A DNA stretch of 64,000 nt from Pelagihabitans sp965238025 (GCA_965238025.1 OZ250162.1:434001-498000), one strand, 5' to 3'; shown: positions 44,790-54,368, counted from the first letter of the stretch. Numbers and translations: made by a program. The notes: generated by a model not told the origin, from the letters alone.

Positions 44790-45691
44790 ATTTCTAGCAA
44801 TGGTAAATTTTTCTTTTTCAAAAATTGGTTCATCCCGGAAACACCTTGTAAACCCCCAGAATGAATACCCAATATTCTTGTTCCCCGCTTAAAGTAATCG
44901 TTCTTCACCATATCCAAAACCCCAAAAAGCATTTTTCCCGTATAAATAGGATCTAGCGGAATTTCTGTTTCCGATCTAAAATGATTGATGAACATAATCA
45001 ATTCTTCATTAACCTTGGCATAGCCCCCAAAGTCATAATCGGAAATCAATTTCCAATTTTTCCTCGCGGCAAATCTACGAATATCTTCGATTAAAAAATC
45101 GCCTCTCAAAGCGGGGAAGCCCAAAACCTCTTGATGTTTATGGGCCGAGTTGCTAATTCCTGCAATAGTACCACCTGTGCCCACAGCGCTACAAACCACA
45201 TCAAAATCCTTATCGGCAGGCGTCAAAATTTCCTCGCATCCCTTTACCGCATCTACGTTAGTGCCTCCCTCGGGCAAATGAAAATACGGGCCGAATTCTG
45301 CACCCAGCGCAGCTAAAAAAGACCGTTCGGTTTTGGTTCGGTAGACATGCCTGGACACAAATTTGAAGTGCATCCCATTTTCTTTGGCCAACTTTAATGT
45401 TGCATTGGCACGCCACTTTTGGGCCAATTCCTCACCTCGAATAATTCCTATAGTGCGGAAACCTTTTTCTTTTCCTACGAAAGCGGTCGCGGCAATATGG
45501 TTGGAATAGGCCCCACCAAAAGTTAATAAGGTATGGTGTCCCTCTTTTTGGGCGGACAGCAGATTGTATTTAAGCTTACGGTATTTATTCCCCGAAATAA
45601 AGGGGTGTAACAAATCTTCCCGCTTCAGGTACAGGGATACTTTTTTTTGCGATAAAATAGGAAATAAGACCTGTTGGTTACTGCTATTCAC
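44786..45691 (-). CDS. PLP-dependent ACC deaminase / D-cysteine desulfhydrase family
   Basis: 301 aa. The PLP Lys lies in SGNKYRKLKYNL near residue 32. TFGGAYSNHIAATAFVG near 57 and SAVGTGGTIAGISN near 165 are the phosphate and substrate loops typical of the ACC deaminase/D-cysteine desulfhydrase fold. Members without the ACC-specific residues usually act on D-cysteine. In Flavobacteriaceae the gene lies beside the glucosaminidase and hemL as here, suggesting a conserved block rather than a pathway. Confidence 0.9.
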   Translation of the reverse strand: MNSSNQQVLFPILSQKKVSLYLKREDLLHPFISGNKYRKLKYNLLSAQKEGHHTLLTFGGAYSNHIAATAFVGKEKGFRTIGIIRGEELAQKWRANATLKLAKENGMHFKFVSRHVYRTKTERSFLAALGAEFGPYFHLPEGGTNVDAVKGCEEILTPADKDFDVVCSAVGTGGTIAGISNSAHKHQEVLGFPALRGDFLIEDIRRFAARKNWKLISDYDFGGYAKVNEELIMFINHFRSETEIPLDPIYTGKMLFGVLDMVKNDYFKRGTRILGIHSGGLQGVSGMNQFLKKKNLPLLEI

Positions 45692-45712
45692 GTTGAAACC
45701 ATCTTAATGGTC

Positions 45713-46036
45713 TCAAAGGTACTTTATAAAGCTGAAAAGGCCTCGCTCACGCGGATAGTCCATATTGTGTTCATTATGATACGCCTCCTGTTCAAAACTA
45801 ATGTTCTGATAGGCGCGGTAAAAATCCAAGTAGAATAGTGAACGCAGCAACCATTCGGTAACGTATAGTATATAGAACGGAACAATAAGTAGCTCTAACT
45901 GCTGTTTTAGGTGTATTTTCTCATGGTTGATAAGAACGGCATCTTCTTTTAAAGCATCGTGCTTTAAAATTATGAAGGGCCAAAAGGACAATCCTACATA
46001 GTTTTTATAGAAAAAATGTTTGAAGACTACTATCAT
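45713..46036 (-). CDS. Small HExxH membrane protein, 107 aa
   Basis: Contains INHEKIHLKQQLELL near residue 37, an HExxH zinc-binding pattern followed by the helix IVPFYILYVTEWLLRSLF and a distal EQEAYHNEH with further possible ligands. The motif and the short helical layout resemble the M56/M48-like peptidase core, but most of such a domain is missing. A membrane-associated metal-binding protein is the safest reading. Transcribed upstream of the desulfhydrase, 21 bp apart. Confidence 0.7.
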   Translation of the reverse strand: MIVVFKHFFYKNYVGLSFWPFIILKHDALKEDAVLINHEKIHLKQQLELLIVPFYILYVTEWLLRSLFYLDFYRAYQNISFEQEAYHNEHNMDYPRERGLFSFIKYL

Positions 46037-46234
46037 AGTTCGATATTAAAACGAACACCTACAAAGATAATTGTTGCAGCTGTTAATATATTCATAACAT
46101 ATATTTGTTTCCAACAATTGTACCTATTCGTTAAAATAGTGATTTTTGCCCTTAAAATGGATGTTTACCTTAGAACGAATGTACTATTATCAACAGAAAT
46201 AAGGTAATTTTACGTGAAACAAGCTTAGCACATA

Positions 46235-46393
46235 ATGAAGGAAATCATACCGATAGAAGACGGTGATTTTTACTGGTCGGAAGAAGGATACCGTGTTTTT
46301 ACGGAGCAATATCACCTAAAAAGGGGGTATTGTTGCGAAAGTGGATGCCGCCATTGCCCTTACGGCTACGATTCAAAAACCAATTTGCAGTAG
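46235..46393 (+). CDS. DUF5522 Cys-rich protein, 52 aa
   Basis: MKEIIPIEDGDFYWSEEGYR... with CCESGCRHCPYGY near residues 33-45, the four- or five-cysteine signature of DUF5522. The Cys cluster probably binds zinc or an iron-sulfur cluster. It is a normal length for the family, whose role is unknown. It starts at ATG 15 bp after ACAAGCTTAGCACATA. Too short to stand out except for the motif. Confidence 0.8.
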   Translation: MKEIIPIEDGDFYWSEEGYRVFTEQYHLKRGYCCESGCRHCPYGYDSKTNLQ

Positions 46394-46491
46394 CAAGTAG
46401 GTTCCTTTTTAATAGCTGACAGGCTTCGGCACGGTTTTTGAAGTTTTTTAGGCCGATTAGATAACCCATATTAACTCCAAAAAAAAGTATT

Positions 46492-47079
46492 ATGAAAGGA
46501 ATAAAAATATTGGCAATACCAGCGTTCCTGGTCTTGTTTTTAAGCTCGTGCACCTCTGTGCGGGTATTGAGCGATTATGATAAAGACGCAAATTTCAACA
46601 ATTATAAATCCTATGCCTTCTATAAAACGGGAATCGACAAAGCACAGATTTCTGATTTAGACAAAAAACGCATTCTTCGGGCCATAGAATCCGAAATGGG
46701 TTCTCGAGGATTTTCAAAATCGGAATCCCCAGATATCTTGGTTAGTATTTTCACCAAGGAAAGTGAACAGGTAGATGTCTACAACAACTACTGGGGCGGT
46801 GGTTTTGGACCCGGTTGGGGTTGGGGATGGAGCCCTTTTTACTGGGGCGGTGGTTTTGGACCCGGTTGGGGTTGGGGAGGTCCCAACGTAAGCACTAGGA
46901 CCCAAGGGTCGCTCTATATAGACCTTATTGATGCCAAGAACAAAGAATTGGTTTGGCAGGGTAAAGGGGTAGGCACCTTGAGCAACACCAAAAATATCGA
47001 GAAAAAAGAAGCTCGTATTCGTGAATTTGTTGCCGAGATATTAACGCAATATCCCCCAAACGCCGTGGCAGTTAAATAA
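46492..47079 (+). CDS. DUF4136 lipoprotein with duplicated GFGPGWGWG segment
   Basis: Lipobox LSSCTSV near residue 18. The DUF4136 domain begins DYDKDANFNNYKSYAFY and continues with RILRAIESEMGSRGF, DILVSIFT and GSLYIDLIDAKNKELVWQG. In the middle, a 51-bp unit coding YWGGGFGPGWGWG is present twice in near-identical DNA (46790 and 46841), a recent in-frame duplication. The family is found in Bacteroidota envelopes without known activity. Confidence 0.9.
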   Translation: MKGIKILAIPAFLVLFLSSCTSVRVLSDYDKDANFNNYKSYAFYKTGIDKAQISDLDKKRILRAIESEMGSRGFSKSESPDILVSIFTKESEQVDVYNNYWGGGFGPGWGWGWSPFYWGGGFGPGWGWGGPNVSTRTQGSLYIDLIDAKNKELVWQGKGVGTLSNTKNIEKKEARIREFVAEILTQYPPNAVAVK

Positions 47080-47102
47080 CGCTTGACAGAAACAATATTG
47101 AC

Positions 47103-47136
47103 AAAGCCTTCTTCCTTGTTGTAGAAGGCTTTTTTG
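47103..47136 (+). terminator. Terminator after the DUF4136 gene
   Basis: AAAGCCTTC/GAAGGCTTTTTTG stem with a T-run. It is followed by the convergent DinB-like gene. Confidence 0.85.
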
Positions 47137-47174
47137 TACCTTGAGAAATGACCTTGATCTATGAATCGCCTTAA

Positions 47175-47819
47175 TTACGCGACCCTTTTCTTTATGATCC
47201 GAATCTGCCCATTGTGGTTTGATTCATGTTCAACTACGTGAAACCATTTACAATAGTTGTTCGTTGGTTGGTTACCAAAAAAATTGGTCGATACCATTAG
47301 CCAATCATCGTCGCGATTCTTTAACTCGTTTAGGGAATATTCCCGTACTTCGGCAAATTTATCAAGGTAAAAAGATGGGGATTTCCCATTGAACGCCTTG
47401 CGACCTTTGGCACCCAAACTACTGGCGGCATCCCACATGTCATCGGAAATACCGAAGCTTAAATCCTTTTTTGGAATTCCTGTAAAAGTATCTATTTGAT
47501 AGTAGCGCTCCGTAGCGGCCAAATGCATTAACATGGCACCTATACTATTCGAATCATCGTCTAGGAGAAAATCCAACTCTTTTTGGTTAACATCTTTTAC
47601 ACCTCGGAGTACAGTTGCCCGCATCCAATCCATCATAGAAACCAGAATACTTATCTCATCGGTATAACCCGCCCGTTTTCCAAATTCGTGAACATTGCCG
47701 TCTCGTGCGCTGGGCGTACAAGCTGCAAAATTTAGATTGGGCACTAGAAGTCCAGCACCTAAAATGCCTGTTGACTTTAGAAAATTTCTTCTGTTGTTTT
47801 TAGGTTGTTGCGTTTCCAT
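47175..47819 (-). CDS. Tat-exported DinB-like protein, 214 aa
   Basis: Begins with the twin-arginine motif NRRNFLKSTGILGAGLLVP, so it should be folded before export. The mature part is a DinB/DUF664-like four-helix bundle: MLMHLAATERYY near residue 115 and HVVEHESNHNGQI near 200 provide the His triad that typically binds a metal. DinB-like proteins include thiol-dependent metalloenzymes. Start METQQPKNNRR. It precedes DUF4230 by 69 bp but on the same strand. Confidence 0.8.
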   Translation of the reverse strand: METQQPKNNRRNFLKSTGILGAGLLVPNLNFAACTPSARDGNVHEFGKRAGYTDEISILVSMMDWMRATVLRGVKDVNQKELDFLLDDDSNSIGAMLMHLAATERYYQIDTFTGIPKKDLSFGISDDMWDAASSLGAKGRKAFNGKSPSFYLDKFAEVREYSLNELKNRDDDWLMVSTNFFGNQPTNNYCKWFHVVEHESNHNGQIRIIKKRVA

Positions 47820-47887
47820 AAATTTTGTTTTGATTCAATTTACTGACTTACAACGCTTTTCGAAGGTTCTTTTTAAAAAGTTTAACA

Positions 47888-48502
47888 TTAATCTTTGCCC
47901 AGTAATTCCGGGAAGTTTTGACTGACGACTTCATCATGATAGGTGAGTGTCCACCCCATGGAATTGGTAAGAATGTAGAATTTTTGCAATTCGCTTATCA
48001 ATCGGTTTTTCCCATTACTTTTTAGCGTGGAAGCTTCTACCTTTTTTAGTAATGAGGCGTTTACGTTGTTCTTGATCTTATTATAATCGGCCGCATCGAA
48101 CTGGTTGAAAAAATCGGCAGTGATATCATAATATTCAAAGTCAGGATTTATTTTTATCTCCGGTTCGGGAATACTCTTAATATGTAACGTTTTAGTGTTT
48201 TCGTCTACCTGAAACTCGATTTTGCCTAAATCGTAGGCAACGGTTACCTCAGCATTTACTACTACCAAAGCCTTTTTATCTGCTGTAAACAAATACCCAA
48301 ATAGTTGTTGAGAATCTTTATAATTATAGACCTCGGCAAAATGACCTTCGGTTACCACAAGCTTGGAAACGTTTTCGATTTGTTGTTGGATCAACATGGA
48401 GTTTTCCTCAAGAATAGATTTGTTCTTTTTATCATCATAACATGACCGGAAAATAAAAACGACCGCCAAGGTGATAAGGGCTCCAGATACAACTCTTTTC
48501 AT
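47888..48502 (-). CDS. DUF4230 membrane protein, 204 aa
   Basis: N-terminal membrane segment (VSGALITLAVVFIFRSC), then a DUF4230 domain: VSKLVVTEGHFAEVYNY, KKALVVVNAEVTVAYDLGK and FFNQFDAADYNKIKNN. The family is widespread in Bacteroidota and Firmicutes and unassigned. Its stop is separate, and its start overlaps the GSCFA gene end by 4 bp (ATGA at 48499-48502), implying coupled translation. Confidence 0.85.
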   Translation of the reverse strand: MKRVVSGALITLAVVFIFRSCYDDKKNKSILEENSMLIQQQIENVSKLVVTEGHFAEVYNYKDSQQLFGYLFTADKKALVVVNAEVTVAYDLGKIEFQVDENTKTLHIKSIPEPEIKINPDFEYYDITADFFNQFDAADYNKIKNNVNASLLKKVEASTLKSNGKNRLISELQKFYILTNSMGWTLTYHDEVVSQNFPELLGKD

Positions 48503-49461
48503 AGATTGAATTTCATAAAAACATACTCCCGTTGAAGATACGCAATTTTCTCTCTGAGGGTCTTCAGAAATTTTTGATGTTGTTCCGAATCTGGATGAAA
48601 AGGTCTATGTGCCAACCCTTTTTGAATTTCGTCAACTTGGTTCATTGTTTCATGGGTCCCGTTTGAAATCCAAACTTCTTTAAATCTCTCCCATATATAA
48701 TCGATAGCAAGTTGATTCGGGTGTATCATATCTTCGGCATAGAAGCGGTAATCCCTAAGTTCGTCCATCATGATTTCGTAGGAGGGGAAGTACGAAATAC
48801 GAGGTCCAAAGTCCGAAGTGTTGATAGTTTGATGAATTGCCGTAATAAGCTGAGACTTGCTCCTTTGATTCTCAATAAAACCATCTTTTAAATGCCTGAT
48901 GGGTGAAACGGTAAAAACGTACTGAACGTTTTTGTTAATCGATTGAATTCTTTGGATAATACTTTCCAGACTTTTTGCAATATCAGCAGTCGAAAGCAAT
49001 TGCTTGGAAAATTCCTTTTGAGGAACTTTATGGCAATTCGCAACTACTTGATTTGTTTTTTGATGCCTATATACCCATGCGGTTCCTAAAGTGATGATTA
49101 TATGGGTTGCTTTCCCCAATTGGTCAAAGGTTTGTTGCAGGCCTTGGTTAAGTTTTTCCAACACTATTTCTTTAGAGGTGTCGCTTAAATCGGAATGCGC
49201 GTCAAAACAATGCCATCGTTCATTTTCAAAAAAGGCTGCTTCTTCTGTATATCGTCTTTGTTGAATGGCCCGTTCTATCAGATTCTCAATGGCTAAAGGG
49301 TGAAACAAAATCCCAAATGGATTCAGCATCGATCGAAATTTAAAGTAATCTAACTTCTTACCCATGTTTTCTGAAAAACAGGAGCCCAGCAGTAGCAATT
49401 GACTAGTATAGTCAATTGGGTTCTCTGCTTTTACTAATGGAATTTGGGTTTGAAGGTTCAT
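48499..49461 (-). CDS. GSCFA domain protein, 320 aa
   Basis: The eponymous GSCFS variant is seen at LLLGSCFSENMGKKL near residue 25. MLNPFGILFHP, TLGTAWVYRH and VSPIRHLKDGFIEN continue the SGNH-hydrolase-like fold. FYAEDMIHPNQLAIDYIWERF near 235 carries the DxxHP catalytic pair. Members are predicted esterases or acyltransferases acting on envelope components. Upstream of DUF4230 in one transcript. Confidence 0.9.
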   Translation of the reverse strand: MNLQTQIPLVKAENPIDYTSQLLLLGSCFSENMGKKLDYFKFRSMLNPFGILFHPLAIENLIERAIQQRRYTEEAAFFENERWHCFDAHSDLSDTSKEIVLEKLNQGLQQTFDQLGKATHIIITLGTAWVYRHQKTNQVVANCHKVPQKEFSKQLLSTADIAKSLESIIQRIQSINKNVQYVFTVSPIRHLKDGFIENQRSKSQLITAIHQTINTSDFGPRISYFPSYEIMMDELRDYRFYAEDMIHPNQLAIDYIWERFKEVWISNGTHETMNQVDEIQKGLAHRPFHPDSEQHQKFLKTLREKIAYLQREYVFMKFNL

Positions 49462-49529
49462 TTAGTCAGTTCGCAGTTTTTTTGGCTCCTCTCTTTAGAT
49501 AAAGGGGGGTGTCCAACTTGTTGGGTCGA

Positions 49530-49602
49530 GGGTTTGAAAGCCCAAGCCTTAGGTATTTTTCTAAACCTGAATTTCTTAACGCCGATGCTTGGGCTTTCAA
49601 CC
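49530..49602. repeat. Inverted repeat in GSCFA-alaS gap
   Basis: Arms GGGTTTGAAAGCCCAAGC and GCTTGGGCTTTCAACCC, near perfect over 17 bp with about 39 bp between them. No T-run, so it is not a simple terminator. A further pair CCCTC/GAGGG is around 49640. Confidence 0.7.
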
Positions 49603-49672
49603 CCTCCGTCTTCTTCGTTTCGCTTGAATCCACCTCCCCTCTTCTGAAGGGAGGAGCTTTTGCTTCTTTCTA

Positions 49673-52297
49673 TTACAAATACCCCTTCGCTTTCTCCAAA
49701 GCCTCTGCAATACCTGATGGGTTCTTACCTCCTGCCGTAGCGAAAAAAGGCTGGCCTCCACCACCGCCTTGAATATATTTGCCCAATTCACGGACAATTG
49801 TACCTGCGTTCAGGTTTTTAGCAGCCACCAAATCTTTAGAGATATAACAGGATAAAATGGCTTTGCCATTCTGTTCTGCCCCAAAAATCAAGAACAAATC
49901 GTTGTGGTTCTTACCCATTTCAAAACTGAGGTCCTTAATACCTCCAGCATCTAAATCCAATTTTTTAGCCAAAAACTGTACTCCATTTACGGTGTCTAGT
50001 TCATTTGCCAATTCCCCTTTTAGATTTTTGGCCTTAGCCCTGAGTAGCCCTTCAACTTCCTTTTTCAATCGTGCATTTTCCTCTTGCAACGAAACCACTG
50101 ACTTTAACGGATCTTGCGCGTTATTGAGAACATCTTTGATTTCAAATAGGGTTCTGTTATTTTCAAAATAGAAGTCCTTTACCGCATCTGAAGTAATAGC
50201 TTCAATACGGCGGATTCCGGAGGCTACCGCACCCTCCGACTTGATTTTAAAATGCCATATATCGCCAGTATTTTTCACATGGGTACCACCACAAAGTTCT
50301 ATGGATTGTCCAAACCGAACCGTGCGCACGGTATCGCCATATTTTTCTCCGAATAAGGCCATTGCACCCTGAGCCACCGCATCTTTCATAGGAACACTTC
50401 GGTTTTCTTGAAATGGCAATTGCCCCTCTATTCGGGCATTTACAAAATTTTCAACCGCTCTTAATTCCTTGGTGGTCATTTTGGCAAAGTGCGAAAAATC
50501 GAATCTCAGGTACTTTGAGTGTACCGCGGAACCTTTTTGCGTTACATGGTCACCTAAAATCTCTCGCAGTGCCTGGTGCAATAAATGTGTTGCCGTATGG
50601 TTTGCTTCTGTTCGTTGACGTTGTTTTTTGTCAACGACCGCCTTAAGGGTTTCGTTAAGATGCTTTGGTAGGTTCGCTGCAAAATGAACGATTTCATTAT
50701 TCTCTTTTTTGGTATCAACTATATAAACCACATCGCCATTGGGGACTTCCAAATATCCTTTATCCCCCACTTGACCACCGCCTTCAGGATAAAACGGCGT
50801 TAAATTAAAAACCATCTGATACTGTTCGCCATCTTTCTTTGAGCTTACTTTACGGTATTTAACCAGTTTTACATCAGCCTCCAACAGGTCGTAACCGACG
50901 AATTCTTGTTCTACATCATCGGATAGCGTAACCCAATCTTCCTTGGATACCTCAGAAGCAGATCGGGAGCGGTCTTTTTGTTCCTGCATCGCGATGTTGA
51001 AACCTTCTTCATCCAACGACAATCCTCTTTCACTTAGAATCAGCGCCGTTAAATCTATGGGGAATCCGTAGGTATCATATAATTCAAAGGCTTTACGCCC
51101 ATCAACTTCTTTGCCATTTGTATTCTTAACTACAGTGTCAAGCAAAACTAGCCCTTGTTCCAAGGTGTTCAGAAAAGAGTGTTCTTCCTCCTTGATTACA
51201 TTTTCGATTAAATGGCGTTGTTGCTTCAATTCCGGAAAAGCATTTCCCATAGTTTCGGTCAGTACCTTTACCAGGCGATACATAAACGGATTCTTAGTAT
51301 CTAAAAACGTAAAACCATACCTAATGGCACGGCGTAAAATACGACGGATAACATAACCTGCTCCCGTATTACTTGGCAATTGCCCATCGGCGATGGAAAA
51401 TGATACAGCCCGAATATGATCTGCGATTACCCGTATTGCAATATCGATCTTTTCTCCCGAAGCGTCGGGATTGCCGTAGTCATTGTTGGTGATTGTTTCT
51501 ATCTCCCGAATAATAGGTGTAAAAACATCGGTATCATAGTTAGACTTTACATTTTGTAAAACCATGCATAGCCGTTCAAATCCCATCCCTGTGTCTACAT
51601 GCTTTGCAGGCAACGATTCTAATTTACCATCGGCCTTGCGATTGTATTGCATAAAAACCAGGTTCCATATTTCCACAACAAGCGGGTGGTCGGCATTGAC
51701 CAGGGATGCTCCCGGAACTTTCGCTTTTTCCTCAGGGGAACGAATGTCAATATGAATTTCGGAGCAGGGACCACAAGGGCCTTGGTCGCCCATTTCCCAA
51801 AAATTATCTTTCTTATCACCCATGATGATTCGGTCTTCGGGCACTATGGTTTTCCATAGTTCAAAGGCCTCGGTATCCATCTTGAGATTATCGGCATCAT
51901 CGCTTCCTTCAAAAACGGAAACATATAAACTGTCTTTATCTATCTTCAAAACATCTGTCAACAACTCCCAACCCCATTCGATTGCTTCTTTTTTGAAGTA
52001 ATCCCCAAAACTCCAATTGCCGAGCATCTCAAACATGGTATGATGATAGGTGTCCTTACCAACTTCTTCTAAGTCGTTGTGTTTTCCACTAACACGAAGA
52101 CACTTTTGGGAATCCGCTACACGAGGGTTTTTTGATTCATTTATTCCGAGAAAAAATTCTTTGAACTGGTTCATTCCAGCATTGGTGAACATTAAAGTAG
52201 GGTCGTCTTTGATCACCATAGGCGCCGAAGGAACGATTTTGTGCTCCTTTTTCTTAAAAAAATCTAAAAATTGCGCTCTTATCTCGTTAGAAGTCAT
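49673..52297 (-). CDS. alaS: Alanine-tRNA ligase
   Basis: Charges tRNA-Ala and edits mischarged Ser/Gly. 874 aa, full length. N-terminal catalytic core: RAQFLDFFKKKEHKIVPSAP, FTNAGMNQFKEFFLG and GPCGPCSEIHID. The editing domain has ATHLLHQALREILG and SVPMKDAVAQGAMALFGEKY, and CGGTHVKNTGDIWHF is the zinc-binding/editing motif near 670. The coiled-coil C-domain ends in GGGGQPFFATAGGKN. The gene is divergent from the M23 peptidase. Confidence 0.97.
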   Translation of the reverse strand: MTSNEIRAQFLDFFKKKEHKIVPSAPMVIKDDPTLMFTNAGMNQFKEFFLGINESKNPRVADSQKCLRVSGKHNDLEEVGKDTYHHTMFEMLGNWSFGDYFKKEAIEWGWELLTDVLKIDKDSLYVSVFEGSDDADNLKMDTEAFELWKTIVPEDRIIMGDKKDNFWEMGDQGPCGPCSEIHIDIRSPEEKAKVPGASLVNADHPLVVEIWNLVFMQYNRKADGKLESLPAKHVDTGMGFERLCMVLQNVKSNYDTDVFTPIIREIETITNNDYGNPDASGEKIDIAIRVIADHIRAVSFSIADGQLPSNTGAGYVIRRILRRAIRYGFTFLDTKNPFMYRLVKVLTETMGNAFPELKQQRHLIENVIKEEEHSFLNTLEQGLVLLDTVVKNTNGKEVDGRKAFELYDTYGFPIDLTALILSERGLSLDEEGFNIAMQEQKDRSRSASEVSKEDWVTLSDDVEQEFVGYDLLEADVKLVKYRKVSSKKDGEQYQMVFNLTPFYPEGGGQVGDKGYLEVPNGDVVYIVDTKKENNEIVHFAANLPKHLNETLKAVVDKKQRQRTEANHTATHLLHQALREILGDHVTQKGSAVHSKYLRFDFSHFAKMTTKELRAVENFVNARIEGQLPFQENRSVPMKDAVAQGAMALFGEKYGDTVRTVRFGQSIELCGGTHVKNTGDIWHFKIKSEGAVASGIRRIEAITSDAVKDFYFENNRTLFEIKDVLNNAQDPLKSVVSLQEENARLKKEVEGLLRAKAKNLKGELANELDTVNGVQFLAKKLDLDAGGIKDLSFEMGKNHNDLFLIFGAEQNGKAILSCYISKDLVAAKNLNAGTIVRELGKYIQGGGGGQPFFATAGGKNPSGIAEALEKAKGYL

Positions 52298-52347
52298 GTA
52301 AATAACTAAGGTTTTTCAAATTTTAACTGTTTCTACGAAACAATTTT

Positions 52348-52355
52348 TATATTTG
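52348..52355 (+). promoter_or_regulatory. M23 peptidase promoter -7 box
   Basis: TATATTTG (TAnnTTTG), 42 bp before the ATG at 52397, in the 99-bp divergent gap to alaS. Confidence 0.65.
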
Positions 52356-52396
52356 TTTGTTCTCATAAAAGGACAAAAATAGGATAAATTACATTC

Positions 52397-53374
52397 ATGT
52401 CTAAGGTTAAGTACTATTACGATCCCGATACACTTTCTTATAGAAAGATTGAGCCGAAAAAATCGCGGCGCTACCGTAATATAGGATTGTTTGTTCTTGG
52501 TGCCGCCCTATTCGGACTAATTTCATTGGTGGTTTTATTGAACACCAATCTTATAAATACGCCGGCGGAACTTTCGCTGCGCCGAGAGGTGAATAATTAC
52601 GAACTTCAGTTTGAGCTTCTGAATAAAAAAATGGAGCAAATGGAGGAAGTGCTTGCCAATGTAGAAGAACGTGACAACAACATTTACCGACTGTATTTTG
52701 AGGCAAATCCTATACCCGAAGAACAACGACGGGCCGGTTTTGGTGGTATTAACCGCTATAAATCGCTTGAGGGCTTCAATAATTCAGAGATGGTAACCGC
52801 TACCACCAAACGATTGGATATCATTAAAAAACAGATGGCCATACAATCCAAATCGTTGGATGAGATCATGAAACTGGCTAAGGAAAAAGAAAAATTGTTG
52901 TTGGCCATACCGGCCATTCAGCCCATAAATAATAAAGAGCTTACCCGAATGGCCTCTGGTTTTGGTTGGCGTTCCGATCCGTTCACCAAGGCGAGAAAAA
53001 TGCACAGGGGAATGGATTTTACCGCACCCAAAGGTACTCCTATATATGCCACTGGCGATGGTAAAGTAACCCGTGCCGATAATAATTCTTCAGGTTTTGG
53101 AAAGCATATTCGTATTGATCATGGTTTTGGCTATATGAGTCTATATGCCCATATGAGCAAATACAATGTGAAAAAAGGACAAAAAGTAAAAAGAGGGGAT
53201 TTGATAGGATTTGTAGGAAATACAGGGCGTTCAGAAGCACCCCACCTACACTATGAAGTATGGAAAGACGACGAGCGTATCAATCCGATTAATTTCTACT
53301 ATGGTAGTTTATCCGAACAGGAATTCTCAAACATGCTGAAATATGCAAATCAAGAAAACCAATCCTTAGACTAA
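52397..53374 (+). CDS. M23-family peptidoglycan endopeptidase
   Basis: 325 aa. One transmembrane anchor near 30-48 (IGLFVLGAALFGLISLVVLL), a coiled coil near 60-100 (YELQFELLNKKMEQMEEVL), and a C-terminal M23 domain. All zinc and catalytic residues are present: HRGMDFTAP, YMSLYAHMSKY and HLHYEVW. The architecture matches envelope-division hydrolases. It overlaps the start of the MerR gene by one base (TAATG). Confidence 0.93.
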   Translation: MSKVKYYYDPDTLSYRKIEPKKSRRYRNIGLFVLGAALFGLISLVVLLNTNLINTPAELSLRREVNNYELQFELLNKKMEQMEEVLANVEERDNNIYRLYFEANPIPEEQRRAGFGGINRYKSLEGFNNSEMVTATTKRLDIIKKQMAIQSKSLDEIMKLAKEKEKLLLAIPAIQPINNKELTRMASGFGWRSDPFTKARKMHRGMDFTAPKGTPIYATGDGKVTRADNNSSGFGKHIRIDHGFGYMSLYAHMSKYNVKKGQKVKRGDLIGFVGNTGRSEAPHLHYEVWKDDERINPINFYYGSLSEQEFSNMLKYANQENQSLD

Positions 53375-53703
53375 TGCAAGTAGATCTTCCGGAAAAACTG
53401 TATTATGGAATTGGTGAAGTCGCTAAGGCCTTTAATGTAAATACTTCCCTGATCCGTTTTTGGGAAAAGGAATTTGATGCCATAAAGCCAAAAAAAAATG
53501 CCAAGGGTAATCGAAAATTTACACCCCAGGACATTAAAAACCTTCAGTTAATCTATCACCTGGTCAAAGAAAGGGGTTTCACTTTAGAAGGAGCCAAAAT
53601 TCACCTAAAGGAAAATAAACAAAAAACGCTGAGCAAGTTCGAACTGATACAAAAATTAGAACGGGTAAAAGCGGAGTTGACCAGGATCAAGGAACAATTG
53701 TAA
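53374..53703 (+). CDS. MerR-family transcription regulator, 109 aa
   Basis: DNA-binding winged helix at the N-terminus: YYGIGEVAKAFNVNTSLIRF, WEKEFDAIKPKKNAKGNRKF and LQLIYHLVKERGFTLEGAK. The protein ends after a short helix (LIQKLERVKAELTRIKEQL), without an effector domain, as in many Bacteroidota MerR proteins. Its start codon shares a base with the stop of the M23 gene. Confidence 0.9.
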   Translation: MQVDLPEKLYYGIGEVAKAFNVNTSLIRFWEKEFDAIKPKKNAKGNRKFTPQDIKNLQLIYHLVKERGFTLEGAKIHLKENKQKTLSKFELIQKLERVKAELTRIKEQL

Positions 53704-53763
53704 TCGTTTGGAGAGGCTGAAAAAACTAAAGAAACACAAAAACCAATATTTAAACACTAGAAA

Positions 53764-54363
53764 ATGAAAAAAGGACTTATTGCATTAATCGTATTAGGTG
53801 TTATCGCATTCGGATTGTACCAATGGGGTGTGGGCTTTAATAACACTGCCGTAGAACTGGAAGCCGATGCCAAAACGGCTTGGTCGAACGTCGAAAGTTC
53901 GTACCAGCGCAGGAACGACCTTATCGGGAATCTGGTAAAGACGGTTCAAGGTGCTGCTGATTTTGAAAGGGGAACCCTTAAAGATGTTATCGAGGCCCGT
54001 GCCAAGGCCACGGCCACGAATATTGATGCAGGAAACCTCACCCCTGAGAAAATGGCCGCCTTTCAGGAAGCTCAAAGTGGCTTGACTGGTGCCCTGAGTA
54101 AATTAATGGTGGTGGTAGAACGTTATCCCGACCTTAAGGCAAATCAAAACTTTTTAGAACTGCAATCCCAATTGGAAGGCACTGAAAACCGCATTAACGT
54201 GGCCCGTGACCGTTTTAACGAAAAAGTGAACATCTATGATATTCACACCACAAAATTCCCGGGTAAACTTCTAGCTGGCATGTTTGGCTTTGAAGAGATG
54301 GCAAGATACAAGGCCGATGCCGGTTCTGAGAATGCTCCTGATGTTGACTTCGATTTCAAGTAA
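53764..54363 (+). CDS. lemA: LemA family protein
   Basis: 199 aa, single N-terminal membrane helix (LIALIVLGVIAFGLYQWG) and a long helical bundle. Core motif SSYQRRNDLIGNLVKTVQGAA near residue 45, then ALSKLMVVVERYPDLKANQ and ENRINVARDRFNEKVNIYD. Role unknown, membrane associated. Next come three TPM-domain proteins, the usual LemA company. Confidence 0.95.
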   Translation: MKKGLIALIVLGVIAFGLYQWGVGFNNTAVELEADAKTAWSNVESSYQRRNDLIGNLVKTVQGAADFERGTLKDVIEARAKATATNIDAGNLTPEKMAAFQEAQSGLTGALSKLMVVVERYPDLKANQNFLELQSQLEGTENRINVARDRFNEKVNIYDIHTTKFPGKLLAGMFGFEEMARYKADAGSENAPDVDFDFK

Positions 54364-54368
54364 TAAGA

